From: Thermoplasmatota archaeon
Lineage (GTDB): Bacteria; Pseudomonadota; Gammaproteobacteria; Burkholderiales; Thiobacillaceae
NCBI GenBank assembly: GCA_023475455.1
Contig: JAMCVR010000068.1
Span: 1-9,806 of the forward strand
Direction of reading: 5' to 3'
Length of the DNA stretch: 9,806 bases
In this document: piece by piece, positions 1 through 9,710 of the stretch
Layout: the number at the start of each line of letters is the position of its first letter
How positions within the stretch are numbered: position 1 is the first letter of the stretch
Position numbers and translations under genes: made by a program
Notes under the pieces: model-generated
The model's input: the letters and a program-made list of their open reading frames with translations, nothing else
Database searches by the model: none
Told to the model about the DNA's origin: nothing

Positions 1-127
1 GAATTGTCCTGATGAGAGCGCTCGTCGCGGCGATGCTGCTCGCCAGCCTGGCCGCGTGCGGATCGGGCGGGGTTGACCCTGCCGCACCCCGTCCGGCCGC
101 GGGCAAGCCTTTGCCCTTTGCGCCGCC
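1..127. repeat. 127-base exact direct repeat, left copy
   Basis: Bases 1-127 are identical to 619-745, an offset of 618. The match begins at the first base of the window, so its true left limit is unknown. It ends where base 128 (c) differs from base 746 (g). The repeat holds the last codons of the tlpA-like gene and the first 38 codons of the downstream lipoprotein gene. It therefore looks like the seam of a 618-base tandem duplication covering the thioredoxin gene. An equally good reading is an assembly effect: 127 is a common maximum k-mer size, and a contig edge sharing exactly that many bases with an internal site is typical of de Bruijn graph loops. Confidence 0.9.
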
Positions 128-131
128 CTGA
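12..131 (+). pseudogene. truncated duplicate of small lipoprotein gene (39 codons)
   Basis: This is an open frame from ATG at 12 to TGA at 129-131. Its first 38 codons are identical to the start of the intact lipoprotein gene at 630. It keeps the whole signal peptide and the lipobox Leu-Ala-Ala-Cys (Cys16), plus a Pro/Ala-rich stretch. It loses the Cys-rich C-terminal domain because the sequence diverges at base 128 and a stop follows at once. The thioredoxin gene starts 4 bases after this stop. If transcribed it could still give a tiny lipopeptide, but it is more likely a by-product of duplication or of assembly. No function is assigned. Confidence 0.45.
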
Positions 132-135
132 CCCC

Positions 136-630
136 ATGAAATTCACCAAACCCATCCTGATCGCCATCGCAGCGCTCGCCATCATCGGCGCGCTGGCCTA
201 CGCTCTGATGGACAAGCCCGGCGCGCCGGCCGCCACCTTCACCACGCTGGAGGGCAAACCCATCGCCCTGGCCGACCTGCGCGGCAAGGTCGTGCTGGTC
301 AACTTCTGGGCGACCTCCTGCCCCGGCTGCATCAAGGAAATGCCGGGCATGGTCGAAACCTACAAGCAATACAAGGACCGCGGCTTCGAAATCATCGCGG
401 TGGCGATGAGCTACGATCCGCCCAACTATGTGCAAAGTTTCGTGCAGACGCGGCAGCTGCCGTTTCCGGTCGCGCTCGACGTCGACGGCGCGCACGCGCG
501 CGCCTTCGGCAACGTGCAGCTCACGCCCACCACCTTCATCATCGGCAAGGACGGCCGCATCCTCGAACAGAAGCTGGGCGAGCTCGACTTCGTCAAGCTG
601 AAAGCCCTGCTGGACAAGGAATTGTCCTGA
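136..630 (+). CDS. TlpA/ResA-like membrane-anchored thiol-disulfide oxidoreductase
   Basis: A 164-residue thioredoxin-fold protein of the TlpA/ResA/AhpC-TSA group. These usually act in the periplasm, reducing disulfides for cytochrome c maturation or other thiol redox work. An uncleaved N-terminal anchor spans about residues 6-25. The active site is Trp-Ala-Thr-Ser-Cys-Pro-Gly-Cys (CPGC at 62-65), after the family strand Lys-Val-Val-Leu-Val-Asn-Phe-Trp. The cis-proline loop is Leu-Thr-Pro-Thr-Thr at 129-133. I chose ATG at 136 because it places the anchor at the N terminus; an in-frame TTG at 73 lies inside the repeat and would add a non-hydrophobic leader. No good Shine-Dalgarno is visible. 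The stop TGA shares its last base with the ATG of the lipoprotein gene (TGATG), so the two are probably translationally coupled. A second TlpA-like protein lies at 3918-4451. Substrate is unknown. Confidence 0.9.
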   Translation: MKFTKPILIAIAALAIIGALAYALMDKPGAPAATFTTLEGKPIALADLRGKVVLVNFWATSCPGCIKEMPGMVETYKQYKDRGFEIIAVAMSYDPPNYVQSFVQTRQLPFPVALDVDGAHARAFGNVQLTPTTFIIGKDGRILEQKLGELDFVKLKALLDKELS

Positions 631-745
631 TGAGAGCGCTCGTCGCGGCGATGCTGCTCGCCAGCCTGGCCGCGTGCGGATCGGGCGGGGTTGACCCTGC
701 CGCACCCCGTCCGGCCGCGGGCAAGCCTTTGCCCTTTGCGCCGCC
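619..745. repeat. 127-base exact direct repeat, right copy
   Basis: This is identical to bases 1-127. It spans the final four codons of the thioredoxin gene and the first 38 codons of the 82-residue lipoprotein. In this copy the lipoprotein frame continues into a proline run and a Cys-rich domain, so this is the complete, presumably parental version. Confidence 0.9.
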
Positions 746-878
746 GCCCCCGCCCATGCCGGAAGAAGGCATCGTGTGCGCGGCAGACGTCGGTGAATGT
801 CCCGACGGCAGCTTCATCAGCCGCAATCCGGTCAAGGGCTGCGCGTTCGACGCCTGCCCGGGCGCCAACACCCCATAA
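630..878 (+). CDS. small Cys-rich lipoprotein
   Basis: An 82-residue protein with a short signal peptide and a lipobox ending Leu-Ala-Ala-Cys (Cys16 as the lipidated residue). A Pro/Ala-rich linker with five consecutive prolines near residue 40 follows. The compact C-terminal segment has four cysteines in the pattern [12 protein letters not shown] ... Gly-Cys-Ala-Phe-Asp-Ala-Cys-Pro. This pattern recurs in small secreted or lipoprotein domains and suggests two disulfides. The start ATG overlaps the thioredoxin stop by one base, so an envelope thiol-redox partnership is plausible but is only inferred from position. Translation in another frame of the same bases gives Arg-rich peptides and is rejected. 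Function is unknown. Confidence 0.75.
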   Translation: MRALVAAMLLASLAACGSGGVDPAAPRPAAGKPLPFAPPPPPMPEEGIVCAADVGECPDGSFISRNPVKGCAFDACPGANTP

Positions 879-901
879 CTTTTTTTCGGATTTCTTCATT
901 C

Positions 902-2565
<1,664 letters not shown>

Positions 2566-2566
<1 letters not shown>

Positions 2567-3051
2567 TGTTCTATCTCGATCTTTTCTCCGCCTTGGCTCG
2601 TCATCGGATCGATTACGTCCTGATCGGCGGCCTGGCCGTTTCTCTGCATGGCATCGAGCGGGCGACGATGGATATCGATGTGACGGTCGCCATGACGCCG
2701 GAAAATTTGACGGCGCTGGTCGAAATGGCGCGCGAGCTTGGGATGGTTCCGGTGTTGCCTGTCGGTCTGGAAGTGCTGGCCGATCTTGAGCAGTTAGCGC
2801 AGTGGCATCGCGAGCGCAATCTGGTAGCCTTTGCCTTGCGCGCGCCGGGGCGTTCAGGCGTAACGCTGGATGTATTGCTGTATCCGCCCGTGAATTTCAA
2901 TTCACTGCTGAACCACGCCGTAACTTTCAAAGCGGGCGACGTGCCCGTGGTGGTGGCAAGCATTGACGACTTGATCGACATGAAACGTGCCGTGGGACGC
3001 CCGATTGATCTGGCTGACATTGAACATCTCAAACGTTTGAAAGAATACTGA
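2566..3051 (+). CDS. nucleotidyltransferase-fold protein (DUF6036/AbiEii-like)
   Basis: A 161-residue protein with the minimal nucleotidyltransferase signature. A Gly-Gly pair at 21-22 (Leu-Ile-Gly-Gly-Leu-Ala-Val-Ser-Leu-His-Gly) is followed by Arg-x-Thr-x-Asp-Ile-Asp-Val, with metal-binding Asp36 and Asp38. A candidate third acidic residue is Asp102 (Thr-Leu-Asp-Val-Leu-Leu-Tyr-Pro). The tail holds the familiar Ser-Ile-Asp-Asp-Leu-Ile-Asp-Met-Lys ... Gly-Arg-Pro-x-Asp-Leu-Ala-Asp segment at about 132-151. Such proteins include AbiEii-type toxins, MNT antitoxins and aminoglycoside-transferase-like enzymes, so the substrate is not predictable. The start codon shares one base with the ettA stop. 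A 68-residue ORF follows after 2 bases, suggesting a two-gene unit. GC looks lower than in ettA, hinting at later acquisition. The catalytic residues look intact. Confidence 0.8.
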
Positions 3052-3053
3052 AC

Positions 3054-3260
3054 ATGGCTTTCGATCGCGGCGACCGTACTTATTATGTCAACGATGAACG
3101 GCTGCTGGCTTTTCAGGCGCTGCCAACCGAAGCGAAATTGCGCTGGGTGGAAGAGCTGGCCACTTTCATCCGCTTGACGCGCGCAGCGGATCATTTCGGT
3201 GCGGAAACGCGGTTGGCGGATAGCCATGCGGCATCTCCGCTGCCAGGCGCTACGTCATGA
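3054..3260 (+). CDS. small conserved-type hypothetical protein paired with nucleotidyltransferase
   Basis: A 68-residue acidic/basic mixed protein with no signal peptide or membrane segment. Its core resembles a short helical motif: Asp-Glu-Arg-Leu-Leu-Ala-Phe-Gln-Ala-Leu-Pro, a short gap, then Lys-Leu-Arg-Trp-Val-Glu-Glu-Leu. Small proteins of this kind are, from general recollection, often found next to DUF6036-type nucleotidyltransferases; that is not checked here. It begins 2 bases after the nucleotidyltransferase stop, and its own stop overlaps the yhcH start (ATGA), so all three genes look co-translated. The last 15 or so residues (rich in Ala, Ser, Pro, Gly) look like unstructured read-on, possibly a frame extension. 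It could be a regulator, antidote or binding partner of the enzyme before it; no function is asserted. Confidence 0.65.
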   Translation: MAFDRGDRTYYVNDERLLAFQALPTEAKLRWVEELATFIRLTRAADHFGAETRLADSHAASPLPGATS

Positions 3261-3724
3261 TCCTCGACACCCTTACCCAGGCTGACCGTTACCTCACCTT
3301 GCATCCGCTGTTTGCGCGCGCATTCGCATTTTTGCGCGACACGGATTTGATGGCGCTCGAACCCGGCGTGCATGCGGTGCATGACGAACAGATCTTCGCC
3401 ATCGTCGAGGCGTGCACCGGGCGCACACGGGCGGAAGCGAAACTGGAATGCCATCGTCGTTACATCGATATTCAGCTGGTGCTCGAAGGCATCGATGAAA
3501 TGGGCTGGAAGCCGCTGGCCGAATGCGGCGACCCGGCGACCGAGTACGATGTGGCGCGCGACATCCGCTTTTTCAACGACGCGCCGGCCAGCTGGATCGC
3601 CACGCCGCCTGGGTCGTTCTGCCTGTTTTTCCCCGACGACGCGCACGCGCCGCTGGTGAGTGCGGGCATGATCCGCAAGGTGGTGGTGAAGATCGCCGTG
3701 CAGCGGATTGATGCCGCTCAGTAG
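3257..3724 (+). CDS. YhcH/YjgK/YiaL family protein (DUF386)
   Basis: A 155-residue cupin-like protein of the YhcH/YjgK/YiaL (EbgC-related) family. Members are implicated in sugar or sialic acid anomer handling, but orphan members in betaproteobacteria have no established substrate. The sequence shows the family core Glu-Cys-His-Arg-Arg-Tyr-Ile-Asp-Ile-Gln at 64-73. It also has the later Phe-Phe-Pro-Asp-Asp-Ala-His-Ala-Pro at 124-132 and Lys-Val-Val-Val-Lys-Ile near 141-146. The His and Glu residues there are the usual metal-ligand candidates. Length is typical and the frame is intact. The start ATG overlaps the preceding stop by 4 bases. The TAG end overlaps the end of slyX on the other strand by 7 bases, so no terminator can fit between them. 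No sugar catabolic genes are nearby. Confidence 0.9.
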   Translation: MILDTLTQADRYLTLHPLFARAFAFLRDTDLMALEPGVHAVHDEQIFAIVEACTGRTRAEAKLECHRRYIDIQLVLEGIDEMGWKPLAECGDPATEYDVARDIRFFNDAPASWIATPPGSFCLFFPDDAHAPLVSAGMIRKVVVKIAVQRIDAAQ

Positions 3725-3921
3725 TGCGGCGGAACCTCGTCGCGCGGGGTGCGCGCCTCGTCCGGCAGCGCGTCCTGCAGTTGCTGGTGCAGCAGGCGCA
3801 ATTGCTGCTGCATCGAATCGAGTTGCGCCTGCTGGCGGACCACCGTCTGGTTGAGCGTTTCGAGCAGGTCTTCGGCGAAGGCGAGCTTGGTTTCGAGTTC
3901 GGTGAGACGGGATTCGGTCAT
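3718..3921 (-). CDS. slyX: SlyX family protein
   Basis: A 67-residue protein made mostly of one amphipathic coiled coil (about residues 4-52). It has the SlyX pattern Leu-Glu-x-Lys-Leu-Ala-Phe-x-Glu-Asp, then Leu-Asn-Gln-Thr-Val-Val-Arg-Gln-Gln, and a Gln-rich heptad stretch. The tail reads Pro-Pro-His-Tyr, the usual SlyX C terminus. The biochemical role of SlyX is unknown; it is named from proximity to slyD in E. coli. Here the ATG overlaps the stop of the upstream thioredoxin gene (ATGA), so it is probably translated by coupling. Its 3' end overlaps that of yhcH on the opposite strand by 7 bases. Confidence 0.93.
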   Translation of the reverse strand: MTESRLTELETKLAFAEDLLETLNQTVVRQQAQLDSMQQQLRLLHQQLQDALPDEARTPRDEVPPHY

Positions 3922-4451
3922 GGCTGTTTGGCTTCGGCGAGCAAGGGGAGGACAAGTTTTTCCAGCCGCGGATAATGCACCTGTCCCGCAATCTTGTGGC
4001 GGATGCGGCCCTCGGCATCGACGATGAACGAGGTGGGCACGCTCGCCACGTGGCCGAAGGCGGCGGCCACTGAGGCATTGGTCGGCGCGGCCATGAAGGC
4101 ATAGTCCTTGTCCTGCATCCAGGCGGCGATCTTTTCCGGCGAGTCGTCGATACTGATCGAGACGACCTCGAATCCCCGGTTGCGCGTGTCCTTCCAGAAA
4201 GCGTCGATCACCGGTTTTTCCTTGCGGCAGTATGGGCACCAGGTCGCCCAGAAGTTCACCAGCACGACTTTGCCCTTGAGCTCGTCGCTGGTCAGCGCCC
4301 TGCCATCCGGCAGGGTCACGGCCCAGGGGGGCGCGGGGCGATTCTCTTCGCTGACGTCGGCCGGCGGGCGAAACCACAGCCAGGCGATCAAACCCAGTAA
4401 AATCAGGGTCAGCGGACTCGGCGTCCATTTTTTCAAGGCTTGTCTATCCAT
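3918..4451 (-). CDS. TlpA family membrane-anchored thioredoxin
   Basis: A 177-residue TlpA/ResA-like thiol-disulfide oxidoreductase. The N-terminal anchor spans about residues 12-28 (Leu-Thr-Leu-Ile-Leu-Leu-Gly-Leu). The periplasmic thioredoxin domain contains Val-Asn-Phe-Trp-Ala-Thr-Trp-Cys-Pro-Tyr-Cys (CPYC at 72-75). The cis-proline is in Ser-Val-Pro-Thr-Ser-Phe at 137-142. This differs from the CPGC site of the other TlpA protein in the window, so the two are unlikely to be recent duplicates. The annotated ATG overlaps the hemJ start codon on the other strand by two bases, and no convincing Shine-Dalgarno precedes it. An in-frame TTG at codon 6, just before two lysines and the membrane segment, is an alternative start that would free some intergenic DNA. 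It is coupled to slyX. Confidence 0.92.
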   Translation of the reverse strand: MDRQALKKWTPSPLTLILLGLIAWLWFRPPADVSEENRPAPPWAVTLPDGRALTSDELKGKVVLVNFWATWCPYCRKEKPVIDAFWKDTRNRGFEVVSISIDDSPEKIAAWMQDKDYAFMAAPTNASVAAAFGHVASVPTSFIVDAEGRIRHKIAGQVHYPRLEKLVLPLLAEAKQP

Positions 4452-4863
4452 GCTGTGGCTGAAATCGTTTCATATCGTGATGGTGGTGAGCTGGTTCGCC
4501 GGGCTGTTCTATCTGCCGCGCATCTTCGTCAACCTCGCGATGGAAACGAATGACGCAGCCTACGACCGCCTGCTGATCATGGCGGGCAAATTGTATCGGT
4601 TCGTGTCGCCCATCATGTGGTTGACGCTGATTACGGGCTTCTGGCTGTGGCTGGCGTATTTTCCGATCGACATGAACTGGATGTGGGTGAAGCTCGCGCT
4701 GGTCGCCGGGCTGGTCGGCTATCACCATGTCTGCAAAAGCCTGCTGCGCGCATTCGAAGCCAGACAGAACACCAGGTCGCACGTTTGGTTCCGCTGGTTC
4801 AATGAAATCCCGGTCATTGTTTTGCTGATTGTTGTATTGCTCGTTGTATTGAAGCCGTTTTAA
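4450..4863 (+). CDS. hemJ: HemJ/CopD-family membrane protein, probable protoporphyrinogen IX oxidase
   Basis: A 137-residue integral membrane protein with four hydrophobic segments at about 5-27, 52-70, 79-95 and 118-134. Family landmarks are Trp-Leu-Lys-Ser-Phe-His-Ile (His8), Trp-Phe-Ala-Gly-Leu-Phe-Tyr-Leu-Pro-Arg-Ile-Phe-Val at 15-27, and Arg-Trp-Phe-Asn-Glu-Ile-Pro-Val near 115-122 with a terminal Lys-Pro-Phe. HemJ oxidises protoporphyrinogen IX to protoporphyrin IX in heme synthesis; many databases label the same family CopD-like. The segment after Ile-Phe-Val lacks the His often seen there, so enzymatic function is likely but not certain. ATG at 4450 is chosen because it gives the standard N terminus; the frame is open upstream only across the antisense tlpA gene. 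A weak Shine-Dalgarno-like aagg lies about a dozen bases upstream. Confidence 0.85.
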   Translation: MLWLKSFHIVMVVSWFAGLFYLPRIFVNLAMETNDAAYDRLLIMAGKLYRFVSPIMWLTLITGFWLWLAYFPIDMNWMWVKLALVAGLVGYHHVCKSLLRAFEARQNTRSHVWFRWFNEIPVIVLLIVVLLVVLKPF

Positions 4864-4867
4864 GCGA

Positions 4868-4954
4868 GTCATTGCGAGGAGCGAAGCGACGCGGCAATCC
4901 AGAGTGCGTTGATTGTGCGGACAGACTGGATTGCTTCACTACGTTCGCAATGAC
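4868..4954. repeat. palindromic repeat element (GTCATTGCGA type)
   Basis: Two arms begin and end with the same motifs in inverted order. The left arm runs 4868-4902, from GTCATTGCGAGG to GCAATCCAG. The right arm runs 4926-4954, from CTGGATTGC to TCGCAATGAC. They pair imperfectly around a 23-base middle. Repeats of this type are widely scattered in Proteobacterial genomes, usually between genes. It starts 4 bases after the hemJ stop, so the transcript could fold here and act as a 3' stabiliser or weak terminator, but no U-tract follows. Confidence 0.85.
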
Positions 4955-4981
4955 GAATTGTGTTGACCCCATGTTTCTTTA

Positions 4982-5092
4982 GGGCACTTCTATAAATCCT
5001 TATTCCGTCATTCCGGCGAAAGCCGGAATCCAGTCAAATCAAGCAACTGGATGCCGGATCAAGCCCGGCATGACGAATTTATAGAAGTGCCC
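4982..5092. mobile_element. 111-base MITE-like element with terminal inverted repeats
   Basis: The ends are 17-base perfect inverted repeats, AGGGCACTTCTATAAAT at 4981-4997 and its reverse complement at 5077-5093. TTTA flanks both sides (4978-4981 and 5093-5096), consistent with a 4-base target duplication. A longer reading gives CTTTAG at 4977-4982 and 5092-5097. The interior holds another palindrome, GTCATTCCGGCGAAAGCCGG ... CCGGATCAAGCCCGGCATGAC, of a kind common in Proteobacteria. No coding capacity is seen, so it would need a transposase in trans; IS5-like ends are a guess. It finishes 9 bases before the first possible rlmL start. Confidence 0.8.
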
Positions 5093-5100
5093 TTTAGATT

Positions 5101-6339
5101 TTGACAAGAAAGCCCCGTTTGAAACCCGAATCCCGTCGCACCAAAACGCCGCATCCCGTTCGCCCCGAGCGCGAGGCGCTGCCGCCCGCCAGCCATTTCG
5201 CCACCTGCCCGCGCGGGCTGGAGGCGCTGCTCGAAGCCGAACTCGCGGCCGCCGGCGCGCAGGTGGTGCGCCAGGTGCCCGCCGGCGTGCTGTTCATGGC
5301 CGATGCGGCCGCCGAGATGCGCGCCAACCTCACTTCGCGCATCGCCACCCGCATCCTGCGCAAGGTCGGCTACACCCGCTATCGCAAGGAAGAGCACATC
5401 TACCGCGCCGCGCTCGACCTGCCGTGGCCGGACTGGTTCGACGTCAAGAAGACCATCGCGGTGAAGGTCGGCGCGCAGAACGCGCCGCTGAAAAGCCTCA
5501 ACTTCATCACGCTGAAGATCAAGGACGCGATCTGCGACCGCTTCCGCGAGGAAACGCGCGAACGTCCGAGCGTCGACCCCTCGGCGCCCGACGTGCCGGT
5601 GTATGCCTTCTTCACCCCGGACGCGGTGACTTTCTACCTCGACACCTCGGGCGAGCCGCTCTTCAAGCGCGGCTTCAAGCGCGAGGCGAGCGCGGCGTCG
5701 ATCAAGGAAAACCTCGCTGCCGGCTTGCTCCTGCTGTCCGGCTGGGAACCCGGCACCCCGCTCCTGGACCCGATGTGCGGCGCCGGCACCATCCTGCTCG
5801 AAGCGGCGGACATGGCGCTCAACCGCGCGCCGGGGCGGGCACGCCATTTCGCCTTCGAGCACTACCGCGATTTCGATGCGGCGCTGTGGCAGCGCATCAA
5901 GGACGAGGCGCGCGCAAAGGAAAAGCCGCTGACGCGCCTGCCGATCTTCGGCGCCGACCGCGACCGCTGGGTGCTCGACAAGGCGCGCAACAACCTCGCT
6001 GCCGCGGGTTACGCCGACGCCATCGAGCTGAAAGTATCGGACGTGCTCGAACTGAAAGCCCCGACGCCGGGCGGCACCATTGTGACCAACCCGCCCTACG
6101 GCGAACGGCTGGGCGAGGCGGAGGATCTGGCCGAGTGGTACCCGCTCCTGGGCGACTGGCTGAAGCAGAACTTCTCCGGCTGGGAGGCGTGGATCATCTC
6201 GGGCGACCCGCTGCTGCCGAAGGCGATCGGCCTCAAGGCGAGCCGCCGCATCCCGCTGTTCAACGGGCCGATCGAAACCCGCTTCCTGCAATTCAAGCTG
6301 ATCGCGGGATCGATGAAGGCGAAAAAGTCGCCGGTATGA
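5101..6339 (+). CDS. rlmL: THUMP-domain class I SAM-dependent RNA methyltransferase, RlmL-type
   Basis: A protein of about 412 residues resembling the N-terminal (RlmL) half of E. coli RlmKL, which makes m2G2445 in 23S rRNA. The N-terminal ferredoxin-like start reads Phe-Ala-Thr-Cys-Pro-Arg-Gly-Leu-Glu at 33-41. The THUMP region spans about 65-185. The Rossmann methyltransferase domain has motif I Leu-Asp-Pro-Met-Cys-Gly-Ala-Gly-Thr at 222-230 and catalytic Asn-Pro-Pro-Tyr at 330-333. The RlmK half is absent, as is usual outside gammaproteobacteria. No ATG precedes the conserved domain. TTG at 5101 is the first start after an in-frame TAG at 5095. TTG at 5119 is also possible, with aagaaag seven bases upstream. 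The first 25 or so residues are basic and unconserved. The upstream region is filled by the MITE, so its promoter is unclear. Confidence 0.9.
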   Translation: MTRKPRLKPESRRTKTPHPVRPEREALPPASHFATCPRGLEALLEAELAAAGAQVVRQVPAGVLFMADAAAEMRANLTSRIATRILRKVGYTRYRKEEHIYRAALDLPWPDWFDVKKTIAVKVGAQNAPLKSLNFITLKIKDAICDRFREETRERPSVDPSAPDVPVYAFFTPDAVTFYLDTSGEPLFKRGFKREASAASIKENLAAGLLLLSGWEPGTPLLDPMCGAGTILLEAADMALNRAPGRARHFAFEHYRDFDAALWQRIKDEARAKEKPLTRLPIFGADRDRWVLDKARNNLAAAGYADAIELKVSDVLELKAPTPGGTIVTNPPYGERLGEAEDLAEWYPLLGDWLKQNFSGWEAWIISGDPLLPKAIGLKASRRIPLFNGPIETRFLQFKLIAGSMKAKKSPV

Positions 6340-6343
6340 CCGC

Positions 6344-8918
<2,575 letters not shown>

Positions 8919-8926
<8 letters not shown>

Positions 8927-9710
8927 GTGGCTGGCTCAACCGCTGGGGTCTTTGGCCGCCTTTCAAAAGGGGCGGAAGGTTGAAACGTCAGAACATCCTC
9001 GCGAAGGTTTTGCTCCGTACCTTGGGGCGTCTGCCATTTCTGGTGTGGTTGAGGAATACGGCGACACCAGAATTGGGGTGACGTCGGCCCCCGGAGATGT
9101 GCTTATGCTCTGGGACGGCGAACGCAGTGGTCTTGTGGGAAAAGCTCAAGCCGGAATCATCTCTTCAACGGTGGCTCGCCTCTCACCGAAAACAGATGTC
9201 GAGGGCGAGTATCTTTATTACGCGCTGGATTTTAAGTTTGAGTGGATCCAAGGCCGCCGAACCGGAACTGGTGTTCCTCATGTTCCGAAAGATTTGGCGC
9301 GAATACTTTTAATTTCGTATCCGAAGAGCAAGAACGAGCAGCGCCGCATCGCCGAAATTCTCTCAACGCTGGACGAGGCGATAGCCCAGACCGAGGCGCT
9401 GATTGCGAAGCATCAGCAGATCAAGGCGGGGCTGATGCACGACCTGTTCACCCGCGGCATCACCCCCGACGGCCACCTCCGCCCCACCCGCGAACAAGCC
9501 CCCGACCTCTACAAAGAATCCCCGCTGGGGTGGATTCCGAAGGAATGGGAGGTGGTGCATCTTGGTAGCTTGGCCCAATTTATAACCAGTGGATCACGTG
9601 GTTGGGCTGAGTATTACAACGAAACGGGGCCGCTATTCATACGAATCGGAAATCTTACGCGCGAGCACATAAACTTCCGCTGGGACAGTGTTGTAAAAGG
9701 CCTCTCTTGA
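8919..9710 (+). CDS. hsdS: type I restriction-modification specificity subunit HsdS, truncated by insertion
   Basis: The open frame is 263 codons, against a usual 400-450 for HsdS. Target-recognition domain 1 covers about residues 1-135 and ends Val-Pro-His-Val-Pro-Lys-Asp-Leu. The central conserved region is helical: [13 protein letters not shown] at 140-152, then [14 protein letters not shown]. Domain 2 begins at about Ile-Pro-Lys-Glu-Trp-Glu-Val (206-212) and stops after some 55 residues. The last codons (about 9698-9710) and the TGA probably belong to the inserted element. The ATG lies inside the end of hsdM. A half-length HsdS may be inactive or, as reported for some truncated HsdS, may dimerise to recognise a palindromic site. 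The recognition-domain parts have lower GC than the conserved middle, as is typical. Confidence 0.9.

Noticed and set aside
73..135. Upstream TTG start for the first thioredoxin
   Set aside because: It lies in the repeat, translates lipoprotein codons in the wrong frame, and puts a non-hydrophobic leader before the anchor; ATG at 136 is better.
797..901. Extended start for EttA
   Set aside because: The 35 added residues are an out-of-frame reading of the lipoprotein gene, and the EttA family N terminus begins exactly at ATG 902.
876..901. T-run after the lipoprotein stop as an intrinsic terminator
   Set aside because: Seven Ts are present, but only a poor four-base stem can be formed before them, so no terminator is called.
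4108..4449. Extended start for HemJ
   Set aside because: The extra 114 codons are antisense to the thioredoxin gene; the family N terminus starts at 4450.
4963..4996. Promoter with TTGACC and TATAAA across the MITE left end
   Set aside because: The spacing is about 22 bases, too long for a standard promoter, and the TATAAA is part of the terminal inverted repeat.
4868..5092. CRISPR-like repeats between hemJ and rlmL
   Set aside because: The two repeats are different palindromes, not identical direct repeats with regular spacers.
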